A stretch of 64,000 nt of DNA from Gluconacetobacter sacchari (GTDB lineage: Bacteria > Pseudomonadota > Alphaproteobacteria > Acetobacterales > Acetobacteraceae), in NCBI RefSeq assembly GCF_014174255.1, contig NZ_JABEQJ010000021.1, positions 1 through 64,000 of the forward strand, read 5' to 3'. Positions within the stretch are counted from its first letter, which is position 1. Each line of letters starts with the position of its first letter. The translations under genes were made by a program, and so were the position numbers. Positions 53,795 to 62,666 of this stretch are shown here, piece after piece. The notes under the pieces were generated by a model. It saw only the letters and a program-made list of their open reading frames with translations. It was not told the origin of the DNA and ran no database searches.

Positions 53795-54936
53795 CTGCCC
53801 CGCTTTCCACCGAGAGTCCGCCCATTGCGTTCCTGGACCTGCCGGCGCAGCAGGCGCGGCTGGGCGATGCGATCCGGCGGCGGGTCGATACGGTCCTGGC
53901 GCATTGCCGCTTCGTGATGGGCCCCGAAGTGGGCGAACTGGAACAGGCGCTGGCGGCCTATGCCGGGGCGAAGGAATGTGTCGGCGTGTCCTCCGGCACC
54001 GATGCGATCCAGATCGTCATGATGGCGGAGGGAATCGGGCGGGGGGATGCGGTGTTCCTGCCGGCCTTTACCTATACCGCCACGGCGGAGGTGCCGCTGC
54101 TGCTTGGGGCGACGCCGGTCTTCGTCGATGTCGATCCCCGGACCTTCCAGATCGATCCGGCCAGCCTCGGGACGCGGATCGCGCAGGTGCGTGCCGCCGG
54201 ACGGCTGCGGCCGCGGGCGATCATCGGGGTCGATCTGTTCGGCCAGCCGGCGCCGTGGCCGGCATTGCGCGCGATCGCGGAGCGCGAGAGGCTGTTCCTG
54301 ATGGATGATTGCGCCCAGTCGTTCGGCGGGGCGCTGTCGGGCCGCAAACTGGGGCGCGAGGCCGTGGCGACGACCCTGTCCTTCTTTCCGTCCAAGCCGC
54401 TCGGCGCGTACGGCGATGGCGGCGCGATCCTGACCGATGACCCCGAACGAGCGGAATTATATCGCTCGTTGCGTACCCATGGCGAGGGCAAGACGCGGTA
54501 CGAAGTGTTGCGCACGGGCATGAACGGCCGGCTCGATACGCTCCAGGCGGCGGTTCTGCTGGCCAAGCTGGACGCGTTCGAGGAAGAACTGGCCCGGCGC
54601 GAGGCCATCGCGCGCGCCTATGACCGGGGGCTGGAAGGGTGTGTCGTCACGCCGATGCGGGTGGCGGACTCGCGGAGCGCATGGGCGGTCTATGCCGTCC
54701 TGACCGAGGACGAGACGGCGCGCACGGCCTTGCAGGAACGGCTGAAGGCGCATGGTGTGCCGTCGGCGATCTATTATCCGCGCCCGCTGCATCGTCAGCC
54801 CGCATATCAGGCCCAGCATGACGGAACATCCTTGCCGGTTGCCGAGGATCTGTCTTGTCGTATTCTCGCCCTGCCCATCCACCCCGAACTGACGGATGCG
54901 GAGGTTGCGCGCGTCATTGCGGCGGTTCGCGGATAA
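53791..54936 (+). CDS. DegT/DnrJ/EryC1/StrS-family PLP aminotransferase
   Basis: A sugar aminotransferase, 381 aa. It starts IAFLDLPAQQARLGDAIRRRVD, has the pyridoxal-phosphate lysine K202 in SFFPSKPLGAYGDGGAI, and ISS-type VGVSSGTDAIQIV. It most likely aminates the 4-keto sugar made by the preceding dehydratase, giving an amino-deoxy sugar nucleotide. Its ATG overlaps the dehydratase stop. No acetyltransferase follows, so the final sugar is not defined. Confidence 0.92.
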   Translation: MTAPLSTESPPIAFLDLPAQQARLGDAIRRRVDTVLAHCRFVMGPEVGELEQALAAYAGAKECVGVSSGTDAIQIVMMAEGIGRGDAVFLPAFTYTATAEVPLLLGATPVFVDVDPRTFQIDPASLGTRIAQVRAAGRLRPRAIIGVDLFGQPAPWPALRAIAERERLFLMDDCAQSFGGALSGRKLGREAVATTLSFFPSKPLGAYGDGGAILTDDPERAELYRSLRTHGEGKTRYEVLRTGMNGRLDTLQAAVLLAKLDAFEEELARREAIARAYDRGLEGCVVTPMRVADSRSAWAVYAVLTEDETARTALQERLKAHGVPSAIYYPRPLHRQPAYQAQHDGTSLPVAEDLSCRILALPIHPELTDAEVARVIAAVRG

Positions 54937-54954
54937 ACGAGAAAGACAATAGGT

Positions 54955-55437
54955 ATGAGACGGGAAACAGCGCTGATTCTGGGCTTCCTGGCGATCACGG
55001 TCGGGACATCGGCCGCGCTGTGGTCCTTCGCGATGCCGAATTTCAAGCCGGTGGCCATTCCCCAGATGGTCTCGGGCGTGATCAGCGTGGGGCCGATGCG
55101 CCAGCAGCGCGCGCTGTCGGCGGCGGAAATCCGCACGCTCAATGACTGGCTACAGGCGCATCGCAATGTCTGGGGGCCGCTGGGCCAGACGCCGCCGTCT
55201 TCGGGCGATGCCACGCTGACCCTGACCGCGAACCGCCCGGCCGGGGCGGACGGCAGGCCCGTCCCTTATACCATCACGCTCTGGACCGGCATCAGCGCCG
55301 CCGACTGGAACGACACGATGTTCCTGGAGGAGCGGCCTGGCGCAGTGATCCGGGTTCATCAGTTTTCCGACCGGGATTTCGCGCCGCTGCGCCAGCTTGT
55401 GGACCAGAATCCCTACGAGCGGACCGCCTTTCCGTGA
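54955..55437 (+). CDS. Unknown protein with N-terminal membrane anchor
   Basis: A 160 aa protein: one hydrophobic segment near the N-terminus (LILGFLAITVGTSAALW) and a soluble remainder with GPLGQTPPSSGDATLTLTANRP and YTITLWTGISAADWNDTMFLEERPG. I do not recognise the family. It stands after the aminotransferase by 18 bases and overlaps the HAD gene's GTG by four bases, so it belongs to the glycan operon. It may be a periplasmic binding or assembly component. Confidence 0.75.
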   Translation: MRRETALILGFLAITVGTSAALWSFAMPNFKPVAIPQMVSGVISVGPMRQQRALSAAEIRTLNDWLQAHRNVWGPLGQTPPSSGDATLTLTANRPAGADGRPVPYTITLWTGISAADWNDTMFLEERPGAVIRVHQFSDRDFAPLRQLVDQNPYERTAFP

Positions 55438-56036
55438 TCGTCGTCCCGCCGGGAACGACGGCGCTGATCTTCGATTGCGACGGCACGCTGGTCGATACGC
55501 TGCCGCTTTATCTGCAAGCGTGGCTGGCGGCCCTGCGTTCCGAAGCGGCGCATGAGGTGGCGCCGGACTGGTTTCGCGGCCGGGGCGGGCTGTCGGAACA
55601 TATGGTGCTGGACCTGATCGAGACGGAATTGGGGCGACCGCTCGACCGCCCCGCCATCCTGCGTGCCGCCCGGGGGGCCCTGCTGTCGGCGATGGACGGG
55701 TTGCGGGAAATCGCCGTGGTGGCCGATCTGGCGCGCCGTTATCGCGGTACGTTGCCGATGGCCGTGGCGTCCAGCGGTTCGCGGGAAATCGTCATGGCGT
55801 CACTGACCCGGACGGAGTTGCTCGACCTGTTCGATTGCGTCGTGACGATCGACGACGTGGCACGGCCGAAGCCCGCGCCCGACCTGTTTCTGGAGGCCGC
55901 GCGCCGTCTGGGCGCCGTGCCCGATTGCTGTCTGGTGCTGGAAGACAGCGCCGAGGGGCTGGCGGCGGCGGGGCACGCCGGGATGCAGGGCGTGGATGTC
56001 CGTCCGTTCGTCCGTGCCGCCGCCGGGCCGGGCTAG
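55434..56036 (+). CDS. HAD-superfamily phosphatase (beta-phosphoglucomutase-like)
   Basis: A 200 aa HAD hydrolase: the nucleophile motif DCDGTLVDT, the second motif AVASSGSRE, the lysine/aspartate region RPKPAPDLFLEAARRLG and the last motif VLEDSAEGLAAAGHAG. These are the class IA features of small sugar-phosphate phosphatases. The start is GTG 55434 overlapping the stop of the unknown gene by four bases, so it ends the glycan operon. The substrate is unknown. Confidence 0.88.
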   Translation: MIVVPPGTTALIFDCDGTLVDTLPLYLQAWLAALRSEAAHEVAPDWFRGRGGLSEHMVLDLIETELGRPLDRPAILRAARGALLSAMDGLREIAVVADLARRYRGTLPMAVASSGSREIVMASLTRTELLDLFDCVVTIDDVARPKPAPDLFLEAARRLGAVPDCCLVLEDSAEGLAAAGHAGMQGVDVRPFVRAAAGPG

Positions 56037-56149
56037 AGGCCGTTCGTGAAAACGTTGGCGTAATGTGTCCGATCTTCGTCCCTCCTGGGTCTTTTGTGGC
56101 ATTGGCAGCATAGTCATTCTGGACGTCATGCTTGCAGGGAGAACAAGAG

Positions 56150-56710
56150 ATGTCGGATACCGCGCTGCTCGTCATCGATGCTCAGGAATCTTTCCGGTAT
56201 CGCTCCTATTTCCGCGAGGACGATGTCGGCACCTATGTTGAGCGGCAGCAGGCGTTGATCGACGGCGCGGCCGACACCGGGATCCGTATTGCCCAGATCT
56301 TCCATGTCGAGGCGGAGGGCGTGTTTGCCGAGGCCTCCGGCCTGGTGCGCACGCTGGCGCCTCTGCGCGTCACGCCCGACGTGATCTTTCGCAAGCGTCG
56401 GCACAGCGCGCTGGTCGGCACGGGACTCGACGTGTGGTTGACGGCCCATGGCATTCGCCGCCTGATCGTTTCGGGCATCCGCACCGAGCAATGCTGCGAG
56501 ACGACCGCACGGCACGCTTCCGACCTGGGCTACACGGTCGATTACGTGGCCGAGGCGACGCTGACCTTTCCGATGACCGACGCTGCTGGACGACACTGGG
56601 ATGCCGCCGAGATCCGTGCCCGCACCGAACTGGTGCTGGCCGGCCGTTTCGCGCGGATCGCGAGCGTCGCGCAGGCCCTGGCGGCAGGACAGGAGGGCTG
56701 TGCCGCATGA
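56150..56710 (+). CDS. Isochorismatase-like cysteine hydrolase
   Basis: A 186 aa hydrolase. The catalytic layout is the aspartate in LVIDAQESF, the lysine in FRKRRHSALVGTGLDVWL and the cysteine in SGIRTEQCCETTARHASDLGY. These enzymes cleave amide or vinyl ether bonds in small molecules. The ATG follows AGGGAGAACAAG. It overlaps the GlxA-type regulator by four bases (ATGA), a common pairing in which the regulator controls the hydrolase. Since that regulator is broken here, the gene may be constitutive or silent. Confidence 0.88.
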   Translation: MSDTALLVIDAQESFRYRSYFREDDVGTYVERQQALIDGAADTGIRIAQIFHVEAEGVFAEASGLVRTLAPLRVTPDVIFRKRRHSALVGTGLDVWLTAHGIRRLIVSGIRTEQCCETTARHASDLGYTVDYVAEATLTFPMTDAAGRHWDAAEIRARTELVLAGRFARIASVAQALAAGQEGCAA

Positions 56711-57677
56711 TCTCATCGGCGACAGCGCGCGAGATTCCGGTTCTGGTCGTCGTGCCGCCGCGCGTCCTGTTGCTCGACATCGCAGGGCCCATCGAGGTGC
56801 TGCGCCAGGCCAGCCGGGTGCCACGACCGGCAGTTCGATCGGGCTGGAGCTGAGCGGGATCGCACCGCTTCCCGAGACTGTATCGCGTAACGCCTGGATC
56901 GTGGTGCCGGGGGCGGCAACCTCGCCGCACTGGGGCAGTCACGACCGTGCCGGGGACGACGCGCGGGAAGCCGCCATTGTCCGCTGGCTGGCCCGGATGG
57001 TGCAGCCGGGAATGCTGTTCGTGGCGATCTGCTCCGGCGCGCTGCTCGCCGGTCGCGCGGGGTTGCTCGACGGGCACGAATGCACGACGCACCATGCGGA
57101 TGCCGGCGAACTGGCCCGCGTGGCGCCTTTGGCGCGCGTGGTCGAGAACCGCCTGTACGTGGCGTCGGGCGAACGCCTGACGAGCGCCGGCATTACGGCG
57201 GGGATCGACCTCATGTTGCATCTCGTCGCCCGGGAGGCGGGGCATGCGACGGCGCTGGCGGTGGCGCGCCATCTCGTCGTCTATCTCCGGCGCGGCGGCA
57301 ACGATCCGCAGCTTTCACCGTGGCTCGAAGGCCGCAATCATATCCACCCGGCGATCCATCGCGCGCAGGATGCCGTCGCCGCCGATCCGGCGCGCGCGTG
57401 GTCGGTCGCGGAACTGGCCTGCGTGGCCGGGGCGAGCCCGCGCAACCTGTCGCGCCTGTTCAACGCGCATGCGGGAATGAGCGTCACCGACTATGTCAAC
57501 CGGATGCGGATCGCCCGCGCGCATGAACTTGTGACCGGCTCCACGCTCGATATGGAGCGTGTCGCCGAACGGGCGGGTTTTACCTCCTCGCGCCAGTTGC
57601 GACGTGCCTGGAGCCGCTTTCACAGGCTTTCGCCCAGTCGGGTACGCGGGCGAACGGATGACGGGATTGGAAGGTAA
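56707..57677 (+). pseudogene. GlxA-type AraC-family regulator, frameshifted with an internal deletion
   Basis: Two frames make one gene. The first (56707-56853) encodes IPVLVVVPPRVLLLDIAGPIEVLRQAS, the DJ-1/PfpI-domain start, and stops at 56851. From about 56823 the second frame continues TTGSSIGLELSGIAPLPETVSRNAWIVVPGA, the nucleophile elbow VAICSGALLAG, and a normal AraC helix-turn-helix (WSVAELACVAGASPRNLSRLFNAHAG, ERVAERAGFTSSRQLRRAWSRF) to 57677. Between the two, the strand that family members have after the first helix is missing, so a deletion of 3n+1 bases (probably about 40-46) fits better than a single-base error. Full function is unlikely. Confidence 0.75.
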
Positions 57678-57683
57678 GGCGGC

Positions 57684-58190
57684 ATGGGTGAAAAGCAGCA
57701 TCGGTACGGCGTCACAATCGTCTGGACCGGAAACACCGGCGAGGGAACGGCCCGCTATGGCGGATATGAGCGTGCCCACGAGATCATGAGCCCCGACGAT
57801 GGGGAGGTGGGCAAGCCCGCGATTGCCGGATCGTCCGACCCGGCATTCCGTGGCGATCCGGCCAGGTGGAATCCGGAAGAGCTGCTGATCGCGTCGCTTT
57901 CAGCGTGTCACCAGCTCTGGTACCTGCATTTATGCGCCGAGGCTGGCATCGTCGTCACGGCATACGCAGACGCCGCGGAAGGTGTCATGGCCGAGGATGC
58001 CGGCGGCGGAGGACAGTTCGTATCCGTCACGCTCCGTCCCCGGGTGACGATCTCCGCCGGCTCGGACGCCGGACAGGCCGCCGCGCTTCATCATCGGGCC
58101 AATGCGGTGTGTTTCATCGCGCGGTCGGTGACGTTTCCGGTCGATCATGTGGCCGCGATCGTGCGGGAACCTGTCGGTACGTCCTGCTGA
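57684..58190 (+). CDS. OsmC family peroxiredoxin-like protein
   Basis: A 168 aa protein of the OsmC/Ohr superfamily: WTGNTGEGTARYGGYERAHEI, then the first catalytic cysteine in LLIASLSACHQLWYLHLCAEAG and the second in HHRANAVCFIARSVTFPV. It may reduce organic hydroperoxides with thiols. It starts six bases after the broken GlxA regulator and thus may be cotranscribed. The start region KQHRYGVTIVWTGN is typical. Confidence 0.88.
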   Translation: MGEKQHRYGVTIVWTGNTGEGTARYGGYERAHEIMSPDDGEVGKPAIAGSSDPAFRGDPARWNPEELLIASLSACHQLWYLHLCAEAGIVVTAYADAAEGVMAEDAGGGGQFVSVTLRPRVTISAGSDAGQAAALHHRANAVCFIARSVTFPVDHVAAIVREPVGTSC

Positions 58191-58213
58191 GGCTGGCAGT
58201 CATGGCTTCGATC

Positions 58214-59344
58214 CTAGACCCGGTCGGATTCGTCGAGCGGCGGGCTGGCCCGATCCATCACCGCCAGCAGCGCCGCCGTCAGCGGCGAGGCCAGGATCAG
58301 GCCCGGCAGGCCGAGAATGGTGCCGAACACGGTCTGCGACAGGATGGTCACGCCGGGCGGCATCTGCACCGCATGGCGCTGGATCAGCGGCGCCATGACG
58401 TTGCCCTCGAAGAACTGGATGGCGGTATAGAGCGCCAGCACCATCAGCCCCTCGCGCGTGCCGACCGACAGTCCCAGCAGGATGGCGGGCACCGCGCCGA
58501 TGAAGGCGCCGATATAGGGGATGAAGTTCGCCAGCCCCGCGACCACGCCCAGCGCCAGGGCCAGCGGCACGCCGACGAACCACAGGCCGATCGCCGAGAG
58601 CATGCCGACGACGAACATGTCCAGCGCCTGGCCGGCGGTCCAGGCCCATAGGGTGCGGCCCGCAACCAGCAGCAGCGTCCGCGCGGCGGGGCGGTGCTTC
58701 GTCGGGAACAGGCGCAGCAGGCCGTTGACGTAGAGTGTGGGGGACAGGGCGAAATACAGCCCGGCGATAAGAATCACCGCGAGCGTGCCGACGGCGCCGA
58801 AGGCCGAGGAGAGCACGCCGGTCATCGAGCCCGCGATGCGGGAGCCCATGCCGTCACTACCGCCGCCGGGCTGGTTGCCGCCCAGCGTCTGCGGCAGGTA
58901 ATCCAGCAGCGTGCGCCCGATCTCGCTGGCGCCCAGTTGCCCCCGGACCGTATAGGCCTGCGTGGTCAGCGCCACGCGCAGGCGGGTGGCCTGTTCGGCG
59001 ATGGTGGGGCCGCTGCTCCAGATCAGCCCGGCGAACGCGGCCAGCAGGATCACCACCACGAGGGTCAGTGCCAGCCAGTAGGGGAGCCGGATCCGGCGCT
59101 GGGCCAGCGCCGCCAGATTATGCAGGATGACGGCCAGCAGCGTCGCGGCGAACACGACCATCAGCACGGGGCCGAGCAGCCAGATCGACAGGATCACGGC
59201 GGTCAGCAGGATCGTGGTCTGGAGCAGGGCGTGGATTTTGGCCAGTTGCGCGGCGCGTGGATCGGCGGGTGGCGCCTCGCGCTGGAAGTCTCCCTTCCCG
59301 GCGGGGGCGGAGGATTTGGTGTCGGTCACGGCGATGGAGGGCAT
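58214..59344 (-). CDS. AI-2E family transporter (PerM-like)
   Basis: A 376 aa membrane protein, eight hydrophobic segments: QTTILLTAVILSIWLLGPVLMVVFAATLLAVILHNL, then LPYWLALTLVVVILLAAFAGLIW, a large loop, and the conserved block GLANFIPYIGAFIGAVPAILLG with FEGNVMAPLIQRHAVQMPP near the end. The name of the family is from a doubtful autoinducer-2 export role; substrates are mostly unknown. The ATG 59344 is taken; a longer frame opens at 59458. Confidence 0.9.
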   Translation of the reverse strand: MPSIAVTDTKSSAPAGKGDFQREAPPADPRAAQLAKIHALLQTTILLTAVILSIWLLGPVLMVVFAATLLAVILHNLAALAQRRIRLPYWLALTLVVVILLAAFAGLIWSSGPTIAEQATRLRVALTTQAYTVRGQLGASEIGRTLLDYLPQTLGGNQPGGGSDGMGSRIAGSMTGVLSSAFGAVGTLAVILIAGLYFALSPTLYVNGLLRLFPTKHRPAARTLLLVAGRTLWAWTAGQALDMFVVGMLSAIGLWFVGVPLALALGVVAGLANFIPYIGAFIGAVPAILLGLSVGTREGLMVLALYTAIQFFEGNVMAPLIQRHAVQMPPGVTILSQTVFGTILGLPGLILASPLTAALLAVMDRASPPLDESDRV

Positions 59345-59504
59345 GGCGTTTCCGGTTGGTGATCGGCAGGGAACGTGAGTCGCATATCGATCCGTCCGCG
59401 TCGATGCCACCGGAACCCGTGACAGCTTGATCGCCCGGACAGGCCGCCATAGTGACAACGCCCTGGTGAACGAAAGGATACCACATGGCGGCAGGGTGTG
59501 CTGG

Positions 59505-61388
59505 TCAGTCCTGGGCCGATGCGTCCTCGATCGCCGCTTCGGCCAGCAACCATTCTTCTTCCGCCGCCGCTTCCTCGCGGCCGATCGCGGCCAGGCGGGT
59601 GTTGATCGCCGTCACGTCCTCCGCGCGGCCGGCGGCATAGAGCGCCGGGTCGGCTAGGCGGGTTTCCAGGTGCGCGCGTTCCCGCGCCAGCGTGCCGATG
59701 CGCGCCTCGGCGTCGCGCGCCTTCTTCCGCAGGGGGGCCACGGCCTTGCGGGCCTCGGCGCGGTCACGCCGGTCCTCGCGCTTCGGGGCGGCAGGCGTCG
59801 CGGCCGGGCGGCTGGCGGCGCGGGCGCGCTCGGACAGCCACACCCGGTATTCGGCCATGTCGCCGTCGAAGGGGCGCACGGTGCCATCCCCCACCAGCCA
59901 CAGCCGGTCCGCGACCAGTTCGACCAGGTGCGGGTCGTGGCTGATCAGCAGGACCGCGCCTTCGAATTCGGCCAGCGCGCGGATCAGGGCCTCGCGCGCG
60001 TCGAGGTCCAGATGGTTGGTCGGTTCGTCCAGGATCAGCAGGTGCGGAGCGTCCCGGGTGGCGAGGGCCAGCAGCAGGCGCGCCTTTTCGCCGCCCGAGA
60101 GGTCGCGCGTCACGGTGTCCGCGCGGTCGGCATCCAGTCCGAAGCGGGCGAGTTGGGCGCGGACCGCCGTCGGCGGCGCCTTGGGCATGGCGCGTGCCAT
60201 GTGGGCGACGGGGGTTTCGTCCGGTACCAGTTCCTCGGCCTGGTGCTGGGCGAAATAGCCGACCCGCAGGCGCGGATTGTGGTTGGCCGTGCCCGACAGC
60301 GGAGCCAGGCGGCCGGCGATCAGCTTGGCGAAGGTCGACTTGCCGTTGCCGTTGGCCCCCAGCAGGGCGATCCGGTCTTCCATGTCCAGCCGCAGGGACA
60401 GGTTGGCCAGGATCGGCTTGCCGTCATAGCCCACCGAGACGCGGTCCAGCACCAGCATCGGCGGCGGCAGGGGCGTGGGCTCGGGGAAGGCGAAGCGGGT
60501 GGGTGCGTCCTCGACCACCGATTCGATCACCGGCAGCTTTTCCAGCGCCTTCAGGCGCGCCTGGGCCTGCCGGGCCTTGGTGGCCTTGGCGCGGAAGCGA
60601 TCGACGAAGGATTGCATATGGGCGCGCTGGGCCGCGATCCGCTCAGCGGCGCGGGCCTGCTGCAGGGCCTGTTCGGTGCGGATGCGGACGAATTCGTCAT
60701 AGCCGCCGGGGGTCAGCGACAGCCGGCGCTGGTCGAGATGGGCGATGGCGTCGACCGAGCGATCCAGCAGTCCGCGATCGTGGCTGACGATCAGCGCCGC
60801 GCCGGAGAAACGGGCCAGCCAGCTTTCCAGCCAGATCGTGGCTTCCAGGTCCAGATGGTTGGTCGGTTCGTCCAGCAGCAGCAGGTCCGGGTTGAGGAAC
60901 AGGGCGGTGGCCAGCGCCACGCGCATCCGCCAGCCACCGGAGAAGTCCGAGACCGGGCGGGCCTGGGCGGCGGCGTCGAAGCCCAGGCCCGACAGGATGG
61001 TCGCGGCGCGTGACGGCGCGCTGTCGGCGCCGATGGCGCGCAGGCGTTCGTGAATGTCGGCCAGGCGCGCCGGGTCGATTGTCCGTTCGGATTCGGCCAG
61101 CAGGGTCGTGCGTTCGAGATCGCCGGCCAGCACCGTGTCCAGCAGGTTGACGTCGCCCGAGGGTGCTTCCTGCCGGATGCGGGCCATGCGGGCGCGCGAG
61201 GACAGGGTGATGGTGCCGCCATCGGGGGCGATATCGCCGGCGATCGCGGCCAGCAGGGTGGATTTGCCGGCGCCGTTGCGCCCCACCAGGCCGATCTTGC
61301 GCCCCGGATCGACGCTGAGCGACGCGCCGTCCAGGAGGGTGCGCCCCGCGATGCGCAGGGTGAGGTCGGAGATGACGAGCAGGCTCAC
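59505..61388 (-). CDS. ABC-F family ATPase (YheS/Uup-type)
   Basis: A soluble protein of two fused ABC domains, 627 aa, with no membrane part. The first Walker A is GRNGAGKST (36-44) with signature SGGW; the second is GANGNGKST with LSGGEKARL and LLLLDEPTNHLDL in both halves. The linker (about 240-300) is Ala/Gln/Arg-rich, as in the ABC-F translation-factor group, which binds the ribosomal E site. The C-terminal tail is a predicted coiled coil. The start is GTG 61388; the frame is open upstream. It stands upstream of no co-directed gene; ndk is divergent. Confidence 0.9.
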   Translation of the reverse strand: MSLLVISDLTLRIAGRTLLDGASLSVDPGRKIGLVGRNGAGKSTLLAAIAGDIAPDGGTITLSSRARMARIRQEAPSGDVNLLDTVLAGDLERTTLLAESERTIDPARLADIHERLRAIGADSAPSRAATILSGLGFDAAAQARPVSDFSGGWRMRVALATALFLNPDLLLLDEPTNHLDLEATIWLESWLARFSGAALIVSHDRGLLDRSVDAIAHLDQRRLSLTPGGYDEFVRIRTEQALQQARAAERIAAQRAHMQSFVDRFRAKATKARQAQARLKALEKLPVIESVVEDAPTRFAFPEPTPLPPPMLVLDRVSVGYDGKPILANLSLRLDMEDRIALLGANGNGKSTFAKLIAGRLAPLSGTANHNPRLRVGYFAQHQAEELVPDETPVAHMARAMPKAPPTAVRAQLARFGLDADRADTVTRDLSGGEKARLLLALATRDAPHLLILDEPTNHLDLDAREALIRALAEFEGAVLLISHDPHLVELVADRLWLVGDGTVRPFDGDMAEYRVWLSERARAASRPAATPAAPKREDRRDRAEARKAVAPLRKKARDAEARIGTLARERAHLETRLADPALYAAGRAEDVTAINTRLAAIGREEAAAEEEWLLAEAAIEDASAQD

Positions 61389-61561
61389 GGGGGCGGACTC
61401 CGGAAATCGGGCGGCATGCCTGGCAGGGCAGGCGGGATTCGTGACGCTGTACCTACCAGTCTTGCCCAATATGCTCTAGATGGCGCGCGTGAGGGGCGCC
61501 GGTCCGGTGTGGGCAGGGGGTCCCGGTCATGCAATTCGACCAAGAAACAAGGAGCCACCCC

Positions 61562-61984
61562 ATGGCGACCGAACGTACCCTGTCGATCATCAAGCCGGAC
61601 GCGACCCGGCGCAACCTGACCGGCAAGATCAATGCCGTGTTCGAAGAGGCCGGCCTGCGGATCGTGGCGCAGAAGCGCGTGCAACTGACCGAGGCGGTTG
61701 CCGGCGCGTTCTATGCCGTCCACAAGGAGCGCCCGTTCTATAACGACCTGGTGTCGTTCATGATCTCGGGCCCGGTCGTGGTGCAGGTTCTGGAAGGCGA
61801 GAACGCCGTCCTGAAGCATCGCGACGTCATGGGGGCCACCGACCCGAAGAAGGCCGCTCCGGGCACCGTGCGCGCCGAGTTCGCCGAGAGCATCGAAGCC
61901 AATTCGGTCCACGGTTCGGACAGCCTGGAAAACGCGAACAACGAGATCGCGTTCTTCTTCGCCCAGACCGAAATCCTGCCCTGA
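61562..61984 (+). CDS. ndk: Nucleoside diphosphate kinase
   Basis: Transfers phosphate among nucleoside di- and triphosphates. The 140 aa protein has the standard sequence [20 protein letters not shown] and the active-site histidine in [20 protein letters not shown]. The ATG at 61562 is preceded by AAGGAG. Divergent from the ABC-F gene and convergent with purN. Confidence 0.98.
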   Translation: MATERTLSIIKPDATRRNLTGKINAVFEEAGLRIVAQKRVQLTEAVAGAFYAVHKERPFYNDLVSFMISGPVVVQVLEGENAVLKHRDVMGATDPKKAAPGTVRAEFAESIEANSVHGSDSLENANNEIAFFFAQTEILP

Positions 61985-61993
61985 TCGGCAGCG

Positions 61994-62018
61994 GGCGGGC
62001 GCCGTTCCGGCGCCCGCC
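61994..62018. terminator. Hairpin between convergent ndk and purN
   Basis: Perfect 11-base stem GGCGGGCGCCG/CGGCGCCCGCC with a three-base loop, ten bases after the ndk stop. No T-run follows on either strand, so it may weakly terminate or stabilise the 3' ends only. Confidence 0.45.
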
Positions 62019-62027
62019 ACCGGCTGG

Positions 62028-62660
62028 TCAGGCGACCAGCAGGGACCCGCCATCCGCGGGCGGCGTTTCGGGCCGCAGGAACCGGCGCAGGGCGGCTGGA
62101 TACAGGCGATGCTCCTGTTCCAGCACGCGTCCGGCCAGATGATCGGGCGTATCGCCGATCTGGACCGATATGGCCGCCTGGCCCAGGATCGGGCCGTCAT
62201 CCATCCTTTCCGTGACCAGATGCACCGTGCAGCCATGCAGCTTCACGCCGGCTTCCAGCGCGCGTTCGTGCGTGTGCAGGCCGGGGAAGGCGGGCAGCAG
62301 GCTGGGGTGGATGTTGAGCATCCGTCCGGCCCAGGCCTCGGTCAGGAACGGCGTCAGCAGCCGCATGTAGCCCGCCAGGCAGACCACTTCTACGCCGGCT
62401 GCGCGCAGGGTGGCGTCGACCGCGCGTTCGTGCGCCGCGCGATCCCTGCCGAACGGGCGGTGATCGAGTGCCTCGGTCCGCAGGCCGGCCGCGCGGGCGA
62501 CCTCCAGGCCCGGCGCGTCGGGCCTGTTGCTGAGCACCATGACGATGCGCGCCGGGAAATCAGGCGCCGCACAGGCGTCGATCAGCGCGCGCATGTTGCT
62601 GCCGCGCCCGCTGATCAGGATCGCGATCGGGCAGCGATCGTCCGATGACTGTTCGCTCAC
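62028..62660 (-). CDS. purN: Phosphoribosylglycinamide formyltransferase
   Basis: Third step of purine synthesis (GAR transformylase using 10-formyl-tetrahydrofolate). The 210 aa protein has IAILISGRGSNMRALIDAC, the catalytic Asn-His-Asp pattern around NIHPSLLPAFPGLHTHERALEAGVKLHGCTVHLVTERMDDGPILGQAA, and the family length. It follows purM on the minus strand after 6 bases and is the second gene of purMN. Confidence 0.96.
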   Translation of the reverse strand: MSEQSSDDRCPIAILISGRGSNMRALIDACAAPDFPARIVMVLSNRPDAPGLEVARAAGLRTEALDHRPFGRDRAAHERAVDATLRAAGVEVVCLAGYMRLLTPFLTEAWAGRMLNIHPSLLPAFPGLHTHERALEAGVKLHGCTVHLVTERMDDGPILGQAAISVQIGDTPDHLAGRVLEQEHRLYPAALRRFLRPETPPADGGSLLVA

Positions 62661-62666
62661 GGAGGA

